A stretch of DNA of 26,984 nt from Scleroderma bovista (Eukaryota; Basidiomycota; Agaricomycetes; Boletales; Sclerodermataceae), in assembly GCA_037178675.1 (NCBI GenBank), contig JAYMGJ010000128.1:1-26984 (forward strand), written 5' to 3'. Positions 1 through 9,224 of this stretch are shown piece by piece (the stretch's first letter is position 1; the number at the start of each line of letters is the position of its first letter). The notes beneath the pieces were generated by a model. That model saw only the letters and a program-made list of their open reading frames with translations, was not told the origin of the DNA and made no database searches. The position numbers were made by a program, and so were the translations under genes.

Positions 1-480
1 TTTGTGAAAAAAAGGGGGATCTTGATCTGTGTGCTGAAAATTGGTTGTGAACCTCCTTTTCTGTGCAGATCAATTTCAGACCCCTTATTTTGGGCAAATC
101 AGTAGTCTCAATTTGCATGGCTAAAATTGCTTGCAGACCCCCTAATTAAAATAAGTGAAGGTTGCAACTGGTGTGATTGGTTTGGTTGTGGTCTGAGAAA
201 TATTGAAATTCTTCTGCAACCAGTTGGGGTCTGGTTGCCTCTCCAAAAATGGGCAAAAGATCAGACCAGACTGGACTTTAAAACACTACACTTTGATGTG
301 CATGGAAGCTTGCCATCATGGTTGAGCAGAAAAGGTCAGTTGGCATGACACATGAGGTGTGAAAAATGACTGATGACCATGATGAGAGGGGGATGGTGAT
401 GAGGGATAAAAAACTATGATGACAGTGATGAGAGTCATTGAAAAATCATTGCAATAGATGTCTGCTGATAGCCTTGATTT
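1..480. other. AT-rich stretch without recognisable gene
   Basis: No coding sequence, RNA gene or clear terminal repeat is visible. The stretch is AT-rich, contains no CpG that I can find, and has a few short recurring words built on CAGACCCC and CAACCAGTTGG. It reads like the edge of an old transposable element, but no element family can be named. The short open frames in it have no family resemblance. Confidence 0.5.
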
Positions 481-655
481 TGTGATGGGACATCCCACTT
501 GCACATAAAAATACCAATGGGATGTCCCATGATAGCCTTGAGGCTGCAATGGGACATCCCACTTGCACATAAAAATACCAATGGGATGTCCTGTGATAGT
601 CTTGAGGCTAATGGGACATCTCACTTGCACAATGAAATGTCCCATTGTACCAGGC
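481..655. repeat. Hairpin-forming satellite, cluster A (about 64-base unit, about 2.7 copies)
   Basis: The core word TGGGACATCCCA starts at 486, 550 and (one base changed) 612, giving a period of 62-64 bases. Each unit also contains the reverse complement TGGGATGTCCCA, so neighbouring cores can pair as a stem of 12-13 bases. The loop itself contains AGCC...GGCT, which can extend the stem. The spacer between hairpins is a conserved CACTTGCACATAAAAATACC block. The same family occurs in cluster B at 2690-3115 in the opposite orientation. No coding function is apparent. Confidence 0.85.
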
Positions 656-1207
656 TGTGATGAATGTTTCATTTTTATGTAGTGATGTGTCAAGAACTGA
701 GTCACTCTAAACACCTCCACCCACCTCTGCCTGCTTTCATGTCACTCACAATGCTGGTGGGATAGTCCATCCTAAATATTGAAAATAGTTGCTTTGTATC
801 ATATCATGGATATGTGGGCATAAAATACAGGTTGTGTTTTCTACAGACATAAATGACAACAATAATAGATGCTCACCAATGGATGTTTTGTCAAAGTCCA
901 GCTATTGAATAATGATGCCATATTTTGTATTCATTGATTCTCCATGCTGTGCATTTTACTCCACACACTCTCACCAGTACTTTTTTTTTTCATTATAGTG
1001 CATTGGGTGATAACACCCATATTGCACTCTACTGCTACACATCAAACTACCAAACAACGAGTCCAGGGGATCTGACCACACACCCACATAACCACCCAAC
1101 TGGTAGGTATGGGCAGGGCCAGGCAGCCTAGGCAGCCTGAAAATGCACACTATGTAGCTGAGGGGGTGATAGGGGGGAGATAGGAGAGAGGGGGGGCAGA
1201 GGAGATA
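656..1207. other. Non-coding stretch between satellite and coding remnant
   Basis: No gene with family resemblance on either strand. The sequence is AT-rich to 1010 and becomes G-rich on the plus strand from about 1160, where the proline-rich minus-strand remnant begins. Only a single CpG (near 1048) was seen. Confidence 0.45.
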
Positions 1208-2490
1208 CTATGAGCAGACAAGCTCTCCAGCATGGGGGGCAGGGGGCAGGGGGGCTCCCAGGGGGGCAACCACAGCCATGACAACTATCTCAGGGGGGGC
1301 CTGTATGGCAACATAGAGGTCACCGTTGGAGTCAAAACCCACAAAATGGGGCATGTCCACCTGGTAGATGACCTCAACAGCCTGTTGGCAGTCCTCTGGG
1401 AGATCAAAGGGGTAGTAGGGGACCATTGAGGAGTTGATGTGTTGGATGAAAGGGGGGCAGTGAGCCTGATCAAGGACAGGCTGCAGCCACCTGTGATTGG
1501 GATGGGTAACACCCTCCTGGGCAATGGACATGGATGAAGTGGATGAGAGGGAGTGGGGGGGATAGGCTGGCACCACCATAGGGGCAGTGCAGGGAGAGAG
1601 GGGGGGATCAAGGGAGGCCTCATGTAGGGCACAGTGTAGAGACAGTCCTGTCTCTAGGTGTGTAGAATTGGTAGTACTGATACTGGGCTCTCTACCTTAG
1701 CTATGTAGGCTTGTACTAGCTTACTAAGCAACAATTCTCTCTTCAGTGTACATCTTTGAGCTCAGTCATGGAGTGACTGAACCAGCCTTCCACTCTCTAG
1801 TTTTCTTGGTCTCCTTAGTCCTTGGGAGCCTTGCCAGACCTCCAGAAGTCCCTGGGTTGAATGCACCTCATCTGAGGTAGTAGCTTGTTGTCTTTTCAAC
1901 AGAAGGCATTGAATTTGCGCCAGAGTGCTGCAACTTCCTTACAGAGCTCTGCCACGAGGTCAGTGGGGGTAGAGAGGGGAGGGGGCACAGCTGGCTGGGT
2001 AGGCTGGTTGGGTTTGAGGGGGGGGCAGCCCAGGGGTGAGCCTGCTGGGCACGGAGGTGCAGCAGCATGTTATTCTGATAGATTTTGATGTAGGCAGGCA
2101 GAACCCAACCCAATGTCAGATTGAGAGCCTGAGGGGCCAGCTGGAACTTAAAAGAATGGAAAATGGAGACAATCCATTGGATCGCCTTGGGACTGTCCTT
2201 CCTGCAGGAGGTCAGAACAGTGGGGACAGAGAAGATTTTGCCCACATTGGGGCCAGCCTTGGTGGTCCAGGACCAGCAAGGCAGATGTGAAGCAATGTAG
2301 CTGAGTACCAAGCAGGGTACAGCAGGGGGGGTGAAGCAGGCCTTGAACATGCCCTTGGGGAAGGAGTGAAGTCTCTTTCCCACCTCAGAGAGGAGGATTG
2401 AGCATGGGGATGATGTGGAACATTGGTGTTTGGGCTGGGGGGGCAACTTTCCCATGGGGGAAGGTGGTGGTTGAGGAACAAGAGGCATTA
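1208..2490 (-). pseudogene. Decayed proline-rich coding remnant, unidentified
   Basis: The minus strand carries long open stretches rich in proline (about 2488 down to 1868, and about 1632 down to 1208), but the frame that looks protein-like changes. Around 1950-1840 a charged, helix-like stretch reads DLVAELCKEVAALWRKFNAF, is interrupted by an in-frame TGA at 1896-1898, then continues with KDNKLLPQM and RDFWRSGKAPKD. The 2290-2040 part includes LGWVLPAYIKIYQNN in another frame. This is what a once-coding gene with frameshifts and a stop looks like. I do not recognise the family. Its position between two inverted satellite clusters suggests it belonged to a repeated element. An alternative is an intron-rich gene whose exons I failed to join. 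Confidence 0.4.
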
Positions 2491-2689
2491 CCAGTACTTA
2501 TTTATGTCATCTTGTGGACAATAAAAATGAAATTATTAATCAATACTTGATTATGAATCCATTTTCAAGCATATGAACCAGGGAGATCTAAAGATCACAT
2601 TATCATTCATGCCATTATAGCAGTCAGCAGTTCTCTATGTGGATGAAATGTTCAATCTTACATCATGGTACATCTTATGGATTTGTTTT

Positions 2690-3115
2690 TTTGCATGACA
2701 ATGAGATGTCCCATGACAGCCTCAAAGCTATTATGGGACATCCCACTGGTCTCCTTGCCTGACAATGGGATGTCCCATGACAGCCCTCAAAGCTATTATG
2801 GGACATCCCAATGGTTTTCTTGCCTGACAATGGGATGTCCCATGACAGCCCCCAAAGCTATTATGGGACATCCCACTGGTCTTCCTGCCTGACAGTGGGA
2901 TGTCCCATGACAGCCCTCAAAGCTATTATGGGACATCCCACTGGTCTTCTTGCCTGACAATGGGATGTCCCATGACAGCCCCAAAAGCTATTATGGAAGA
3001 TCCCATTGGTGCCAATGAGGCATATTTCATCAAAACCTTCAAACCTATTACAAGACACCCCAGTGACTACTTTTTATGCAAATAGCACATCCCATCATAG
3101 GCTTGAAACTGTTAT
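2690..3115. repeat. Hairpin-forming satellite, cluster B (64-65-base unit, 5 copies plus degenerate unit)
   Basis: The word TGGGATGTCCCA (first copy one base changed) starts at 2702, 2766, 2831, 2896 and 2961, a period of 64-65 bases. Each is followed about 32 bases later by ATGGGACATCCCA, so every unit can fold into a 13-base stem with a loop of about 19 bases, and alternative pairings between units are also possible. The spacer reads CTGGTCTTCTTGCCTGACAA. A degenerate unit at about 3060-3115 instead carries a TTTTTATG-type spacer like that of cluster A. The reverse complement of this unit aligns better with cluster A than its plus strand does, so the clusters are inverted relative to each other. 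Confidence 0.88.
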
Positions 3116-3253
3116 AGTATATACTCTTCATAAAAAATTCATATCAGACAATCAGTCACAGATAAATCCTTAATCCAGTTTATATGTTATTTGTATTGAA
3201 AAAGACAACAAGGTTCATTTCTATAACAACCTTTTACAACAATTAATATATAA

Positions 3254-4050
3254 CTATCTACATGCTCTTTTGCTTGGAGATGATTGAGGATCCATGTCCA
3301 ATACATCATCCTCACATTGCTCTATCCATGTAATTCCTTCCTCCAGACCATCTCCAACCTGATGATGATATTCATCAGCAAGAGCAAATTCCTCAGCTGC
3401 ATCCAATAGCTCATCATCTATAGGGAGCTCTTCTCTCCCATTCTCAGAATCTATATCATCTATAGTTTCCTCCTCAATGTCAACAACATGCATAAAAGGA
3501 AAAATGCAAGTTGCTTTATGAAGATCCTCAGCACTAACACCCCATATCTCATCAGGATGTGATGGCATTTCACTCAGCTTCATCTGCCATGCAAGACAAA
3601 GGCTTGCTAGCATAGAGCTTTGACAACCCAATTCATATTTGAAATCTTCATCTGTACATAAATGTTAGCATTGAATAGTAGTGTCTGATAATATTGCTTA
3701 CTGGCATTCAACTTTGCTTTCTGGAGCTGACTCCACTCCTCAGCAAACCACTCCACTAGTACTTTCCTTTCTTGTAGCAAACAGATCTCTTCCTCCTCAC
3801 AACACCTCAGCTCCAGAAGAGATTTAATCCCTAGGCGAACCTTTTCATCAGCCAACCAGGCTGGTGGTAAGCCACCAATGCTGTCTCCTAGTCCAACATC
3901 CTGCCAAATATCATCATCAACATCTAGTTTGAATAATATAAATTTTGTTGTTGGATGAAGATGGTTTTGAAATATTACAGAACTCATTCCAAGCAAGAGA
4001 ATGTGCAGTGTTTAAAGAAAATACCAAACTATCTGTGGTAAGCAAGAATG
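3254..4050 (-). pseudogene. KDZ (Kyakuja-Dileera-Zisupton) transposase, C-terminal remnant
   Basis: Two minus-strand open stretches join through a clean intron: donor GTAAGC at 3701, GCTAAC branch-like word, acceptor ending CAG at 3652 (50 nt). The joined protein runs from IWQDVGLGDSIGG and PPAWLADEKVRLGIKSLL through CCEEEEICLLQERKVLVEWF and EEW to MLASLCLAWQMKLSEMP, then an acidic tail ending KRACR at 3254. The pattern PxWL...VR.GI..LL..CxEEE..L..ER..L..W..EEW is what I know from the C-terminal part of fungal KDZ-family transposases. A further upstream exon may exist at about 3970-4050 (SLVFSLNTAHSLAWNEF), perhaps joined by a GTAATA...CTAG intron. The catalytic part is absent from the window, so this is a fragment. 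Family call is from memory of motif order, not a search. Confidence 0.6.
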
Positions 4051-4082
4051 AAAAAAATGTATAAGGACCCCTGACACCACAA

Positions 4083-4190
4083 ATAAGTATGGGCCATCCC
4101 ATATGGCATGGACCAGCCCTGGGATGGGATTATAAAAACAATGGCCCATCCCAGGAGGGAAGCAGACCTTCCCTGGGATGACCATGGTTT
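4083..4190. repeat. Palindromic patch (GGGATGG / CCATCCC)
   Basis: CCATCCCA and TGGGATGG alternate several times in about 100 bases. The clearest hairpin is 4147-4180: CATCCCA pairs with TGGGATG and GGGAAG with CTTCCC around a short loop, with a small bulge. It resembles the terminal part of a foldback or MITE-like element. It is related in style, but not in exact word, to the TGGGATGTCCCA satellites. Confidence 0.5.
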
Positions 4191-5219
4191 TATAGGCTAT
4201 TTGGCTGAATTGCAATACTAAACTATTCAGGCTAAATGCTTATCAAAAGTGGTTACCTGAAGTGGTGTCGTGGTGCAGAGATTGTGAGAGAAACTTACCT
4301 GTGTCACCTAGTAAATGTATATGCACAGAGATGGAGTTGAAGCTGCAAAATTAATCAGGATGAGACTTGGCTGTGCTGAGTCAGCTAAGCACTACGGGTA
4401 CTTGCACATATAGAGTATGGTATGTGGGTGCCCCAATATGGGAAATGTCAGACCTGTGACCCGCGCCCCTGAGTACCCAACCCGTGACCCGCATGGGTTA
4501 GGCTAACCCTTGCATTTCATTAGTTACATTGTGACAGTCAATCCCTGACTTCCCCTCCACTGGCCCATGACACTTGGCCGATTTTCACCCTCAGGTGGCT
4601 GTGTTACACATGACAAAGTAGGTACATTATGTGCAGTCTATTCAAGTTCAAGTGTTTCTCTAGGCTCAAGCAGAGTCTACTCTGTCAATCCTTCATCTCC
4701 CATTGCTTCTGGACATCAGAAGCCCCCTTGCCCCTTTGCTGCACCAATCTCTAGGTGTAGTATTGCTGTTTCAGTCTCAGTCACCTCAATCCCCACTTTG
4801 ACACTTTCTAGGCTTTAGGAAGAGTCCAGACACCTGCCCCCTTCATCATCTATTCCTCTGTACCCCAGGAGTATCCTGCATCACCACCTGCATCACCCTG
4901 TTGGTGTAGATCCCCTTTTCCCCTCCTCAGCACATCCTCTCTGGACACTGGAGGTAAACCACCACTCGCACATTTTCATAGTCCTTTGTTGGTGTTGTGT
5001 TTGGGTTATTCTGACCCAAATCCACACTTTGACTCACAATGTGCATTGGGAAATTGGACTTGAAATGAAATGATTTCTCGGAGTGTCACAACACATGACA
5101 ATTTGTGATCACAACACTCCATTGAAGTGTAAGCACCAACTACCACACTGAGAGACCACTTCCAGTGCTGGTCAATGCAACGACAGGTAGGCACCCTGTC
5201 AGGTCATCCACAGCCCACC
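4191..5219. other. Stretch without recognisable gene
   Basis: No conserved protein motifs on either strand. A small palindrome GGGTTAGGCTAACCC lies near 4496-4510, next to two ACCCG(T/C)GACCCGC-like words at about 4457-4490. A plus-strand open frame of 83 codons (4567-4818) is serine-rich and unlike any family I know. CpG frequency rises from about 4390 onward. Confidence 0.4.
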
Positions 5220-5920
5220 ACTAACGATGCCAACCACCATCCCAGTGACCATGATGCTGATGGCAATGGCAATGGTGGCGGTAGGCACCCCCTCCAAACC
5301 ATATCATGCTTGGCCCATTGACTCTGACAATGGTCATGGCACCCTTAGCGTCAACAATGGCAGTGGTGGCCAGCAGCACCACCACACCCAGTGTCAACGA
5401 TGACAGTGACGACGGCAGTGGCCCAACAGCACCACCATCCCCAGTGCCAACGATGATGATGGCAACAGTAAGCACCCCCTCTCCACATCTCCACAGCTCA
5501 CGAGTCACCACTGACAATCCCAACCACCACACCACCCCCAGCAATGACGATGACCCCCCAGCCTAAGTGCCACTCAGGGACAACAATGGCCACCACTACC
5601 CTAGCACCATCCCAAGCCCCAATTTTTCCCAACGACCACAACACCTAGCCATACCATATCAATGCCAGCACGCCCAAAACTAGTAAGTATGTCTTTTTTA
5701 TCTTTTATTTTTTTCTACCCTAGCTTTGCCTGATGATCCCACCCCAGCCTCACCCAACGATGACCATGGCACCCCCAGTGTTGACGATGATGGCAGCAGT
5801 GGCCAGCACCAGCACCACCATGACATCCCCAGTGATGACAACAACAAAAATGGCAGTTAGCACCCCCAGCACTGACAATAATGACCACAGTTGCCACCAG
5901 CAACAGTGGCAGTAGTCACG
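5220..5920. repeat. Low-complexity CCA/GAT/CAG-rich block, two related halves
   Basis: The plus strand is dominated by words such as CAGCACCACC, CCAACGATGA, GGCAGTGGC and AGCACCCCC. The block at about 5340-5500 and the block at about 5740-5900 repeat the same order of words: ACGATGA, GGCAGTGG, CCAGCACC, CCCCAGTG, AATGGCA, AGCACCCCC. They are separated by a more ordinary stretch at 5570-5735. Both strands stay open for long runs because of the composition. I treat the apparent proteins as by-products of a degenerate minisatellite, although a low-complexity secreted or spacer protein cannot be excluded. Confidence 0.6.
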
Positions 5921-5929
5921 AACTTAGAT

Positions 5930-6215
5930 TTGGTGCTTCCGACTCATTGTATGGTACTATTTGACTTTAGCTTGTAGTTTGACTTAACTACTATGTATTC
6001 AAGTTTGGCACTTGTACATAGTGTATTTGAGATTTTGACTTGCGAGTTTGCAGCTTTGAAAACTTGACTTGCAAGTTTGATAATATGAAGTATGAGTTTA
6101 GTATTTAGTATTTCAAGATTGGCAAAATATATTTCAACAACTTGACTTACAAGTTTGGACTTACAACTTTAATAATATGAGTTTTGTATTTCAAGAATGG
6201 AAAACAGTATCTGGA
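5930..6215. repeat. Imperfect direct repeat with ACTTGACTTRCAAGTTTG core
   Basis: AACTTGACTTGCAAGTTTG near 6060 and AACTTGACTTACAAGTTTG near 6140 are each followed by ATAATATGA, a GTATTTCAAGA word and a TGG, making two imperfect copies of a unit of about 80 bases. Looser TTTGACTT words extend back to about 5960. The core ACTTGCAAGT is itself palindromic. No gene is present. Confidence 0.6.
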
Positions 6216-6351
6216 GTCTCGCTTCGGACATTTGCCAAATCGAGTTTGAATTCCGGCGTGTGAAGTTTGCAAATGGACCACGACTGTCTGGCTTTCCATA
6301 CGTAAGTCCTCATTCAACTTCTGATATCAACTACTGACATAAATGGTATAG

Positions 6352-6855
6352 CCATATAATCTCCTCGGCCCTCCGCCTCCGTCTCCCCCACTAGTGGAGA
6401 CACATGACTCTCCCTATGCCCCTGCCCATCCTCATGGACACCCCATTGTGATAGAGCCTCCATTTGCAAACTATGAGCACTGTTTCAGGCCATGGTCATA
6501 CACACCCATAAGACATTGGACAGAAACCTGCCAGTCATATACTGATCAGATGCCAATATTCATCAATGAATTTGGAGGGCTGGACGTGTATGGGTGGGGT
6601 GATGGTGTTGGCGATGCGTGCGGTGCTAATGGTGAGGCGGCTATGTATGGAGGCACCAACACACCAGAACCATGTTCGCCGGTGGACTACGCACATACCC
6701 ACCCAGATGAGCTTTATGGCGGCACAGTCGCTGAGCTCGACCTCATGCGTGTGTGTCCTGGCTATGGGTCTGCAATGGCCAAGTACTGATGATGCAATGT
6801 CCGCTCTGTGGAACGGAACGGAATGGAATATGATCCTTTTCATGATGTGATGCCC
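6352..6855 (+). pseudogene. HMG-box gene 3' end, copy A (frameshifted)
   Basis: After a good intron (donor GTAAGT at 6302, acceptor TATAG ending 6351) an exon opens with PYNLLGPPPPSPP and continues through EPPFANYEHC, SYTPIRHW, PIFINEFGG, VYGW and GVGDACGANGEAAMYG to a stop at 6789. Copy B at 20527-21020 shows the same protein staying open further and ending in the other frame. Copy A has one extra base in its CTTTATGGC (about 6712-6720), which switches the frame, so it is broken. A possible upstream exon, 6216-6301, precedes the intron. I infer that this is the C-terminal region of the HMG-box gene type at the right edge: copy C joins a similar tail to TF-like sequence and all copies lie beside BUB3, but the HMG box itself is not present here. 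The tail family is otherwise unknown to me. Confidence 0.5.
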
Positions 6856-7194
6856 TCCCAAGTATGTAATACCATTTTTTCATTTCATCGTGATATATCT
6901 TTTCTCCAATGTTGCTGGTTCTCGCCAGTCGTGCATGCCGGCCATGCTCTACTCTTTTCACTTTTCATATGCCTGTTTACTGTACCTTGCTACTATCATG
7001 TCTACCTTTCAATTGGTGCATTTTGTTGTATGTACCTTGTACTTGTAGGATCGCAATTCAGTGGTGGATTTACACAGCCCCCTGCATCACGTGATACCTT
7101 CCAGCCTATCCGCAAGTCTTGGAGCCACAAGCTTCAAAGCTTCAAGTATCATATATCATGTCTGGTGAGTGCATGCATCAAATAACGAATTGGT

Positions 7195-8579
7195 TGACAA
7201 AAATGCTATCAATAAAAAAGACCAAATAGAGCTCGTATCACCACCATTCGACAGTATCTCCCAAGTGCTTCTCAGCTTCTCATCTAGACCACCTCCTTGT
7301 TTCAGCATGGGACATGGTACGTCTTGTCCTGGCACAGCGCTTCTTGGAAAGAAGGAAAGATTACTTCTGACAAATGGTGATACTAGACCGTGCGGTTCTA
7401 CGATGTCGCTGCAAATGAGCAAAAGGCAAAATTCGACCATTGAGCGGCAGTACTGGCGTGTGCTTTCGGAGAGGGTGCAAGGGCGTTCAGTGGAGGGCTT
7501 GATAATGGAGTACGCGAGTGCGTCCTCATACCTCGATTTTCCATGTCTCCCCACTGATGCGTGTATGTACGACAACGGTGCTAGACTCGATCTTGAGATG
7601 GAGAGAATGGTGTATTTGGGGAACCATTCTAATGCAGTGTCTGCGATGAACTTTGCAAGGGAACAAAGTATGCCCATATTTTTTTCCCTGATTGTCTCTT
7701 TGATTCACACAGGACCCACTCACTCACTCGCGACTCATTGACCCTTAGATGTGCTCATCACCGGCTCATGGGATCTCTCGCTCAAATTCTGGGATCCTCG
7801 TGCTGCCACCGGTACTTCAAACGCCAACGCAGACACCGCCGTATCAACACACGCCCTTCCTGAGCGTGTCTACCACCTTGACCTTGTCAACAACACACTC
7901 GTTGTGGGCATGGCGAGTCATCTATTTCATATATACGATATCAGGAAAATGGGAGAGCCTGTGCAGACGAGGGAGAGTAGTTTGAAGTTTATGCCGCGGA
8001 GTCTGGCCTGTATGGCAGATGGAAAAGGTGCTTTCTTTTCCCATTCTTCACTTTATTGTTTTCAGGCGAGTGGGACGACTGACCCTCATGGGATATAGGC
8101 TATGCGATCGGCTCGGTCGAAGGCCGGATCGGTGTGGAATACTTTGACCCAAGTCCAGAGGTCCAAGACCAGAAATATGTGTGCAAGTGCCACAGACAGA
8201 CAATTGATGATGTGGACCACGTATGGCCGGTTAACGTGCTTGCTTTCCATCCTGTGTACATCCCCTACCTTCTCCCCCATCCCATATCCCATATTCACGC
8301 CTTCACGCCTTCATGTCTGCTCATTGCCATCCACTCTCCAGATACAACACATTTGCATCAGCAGGCTCAGACAGCACTGTCTCAATCTGGGACCACAAAG
8401 TCAAAAAGTGACTTCGCCAATATCCAAAATACACTGGTCCAATCCCCTCCGTTGTGTTCAACTGCGATGGGACAAGGCTTGCAGTGGGAGTCAGCTATAC
8501 CTGGGACGAAGGGGAGGAGGGCACGAAGAATGCTGAGAGGCCGGCGGTGTGGGTGCGTAGGACGGGTGATGAGGTTAAG
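7195..8579 (+). pseudogene. BUB3-like spindle-checkpoint WD40 gene, copy A (pseudogene)
   Basis: Exons can be assembled: about 7195-7316, 7387-7517, 7585-7667, 7749-8027, 8099-8255 and 8342-8579, with GT...AG introns of 67-86 nt. The protein reads PPFDSIS, LLVSAWD, TVRFYDVAAN, AKFDH, AAVLACAFGEGARAFSGGLD, ERMVYLGNHSNAVSAMNF, LITGSWDLSLKFWDPR, RESSLKFMPR, GVEYFDPSPEVQ, KCHR, VWPVNVLAFHPVY, TFASAGSDSTVSIWD, LAVGVSYTWDEGE. This motif order is diagnostic of BUB3, the WD40 protein that brings BUB1 and MAD3/BUBR1 to kinetochores. It is broken three times: a 2-base loss near 7268, TGA at 7441-7443, and TGA at 8409-8411. Both stops sit where copy B has CGA. The last exon after donor GTGAGT at 8580 is not found. 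An upstream 5' segment from about 7050 is shared with copy C. Confidence 0.8.
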
Positions 8580-9224
8580 GTGAGTGAATGTGCTGTGGGG
8601 TGGGTGATGCATGGAACTGAGGTTCGGTGCTTTGAAGCCTTGACAGGGTTAGAGAATTGATAAGATGCCACACTTCAATGGAGTCTTTGTTGGGGATATG
8701 TGGACCAGAGGATATTGTTGTCCTAGTGCTTTCATTGACACATTTCAGGTATTGGTGTGATAACTTCATGTAGTGTTCACAATGTCCATGGTCAAAAGTA
8801 ATCTTTTGTGCATGTAAACTTGTGTGTACATCTGACCTTGCAAACAAAACTTCTCTCAGTACTTGTCATATTCTTATGCAGTGTCATGATATTGATATTT
8901 TCATAATGGCTAAAGGTCTATAGTATTCATGCACCCTATTACCACTATAAGAGTTGCAATTGAGTCTCCATCCAATGCTGTGCCTTTCAATAACAGATTT
9001 CATAGATGGTGTACTACCTACTCATGTCCAACACCATTCTCATGCAGCATCACACTTTGTCAAGATGAGAAGCCACATGCATATACAAGGAAGAAGCTGA
9101 TGACTAGTCGAACATGTCAGTGTTGCAGGACAATGACTAGCATCAAAACAAATACAAAGTACAAGTAGCAAACACATGATCATTGACTGTCAACTTCAGA
9201 AGCAACAATGGAATAATAGTGTTG
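8580..9224. other. Intergenic stretch between BUB3 pseudogene and the NLR-type gene
   Basis: Begins with the final splice donor of the BUB3 copy (GTGAGT at 8580), then AT-rich sequence with only about one CpG after 8700. It lies just downstream of the stop of the minus-strand NACHT-WD40 gene, so its right part is probably that gene's 3' UTR. The open frame at 8929-9168 has no recognisable features. Confidence 0.45.
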
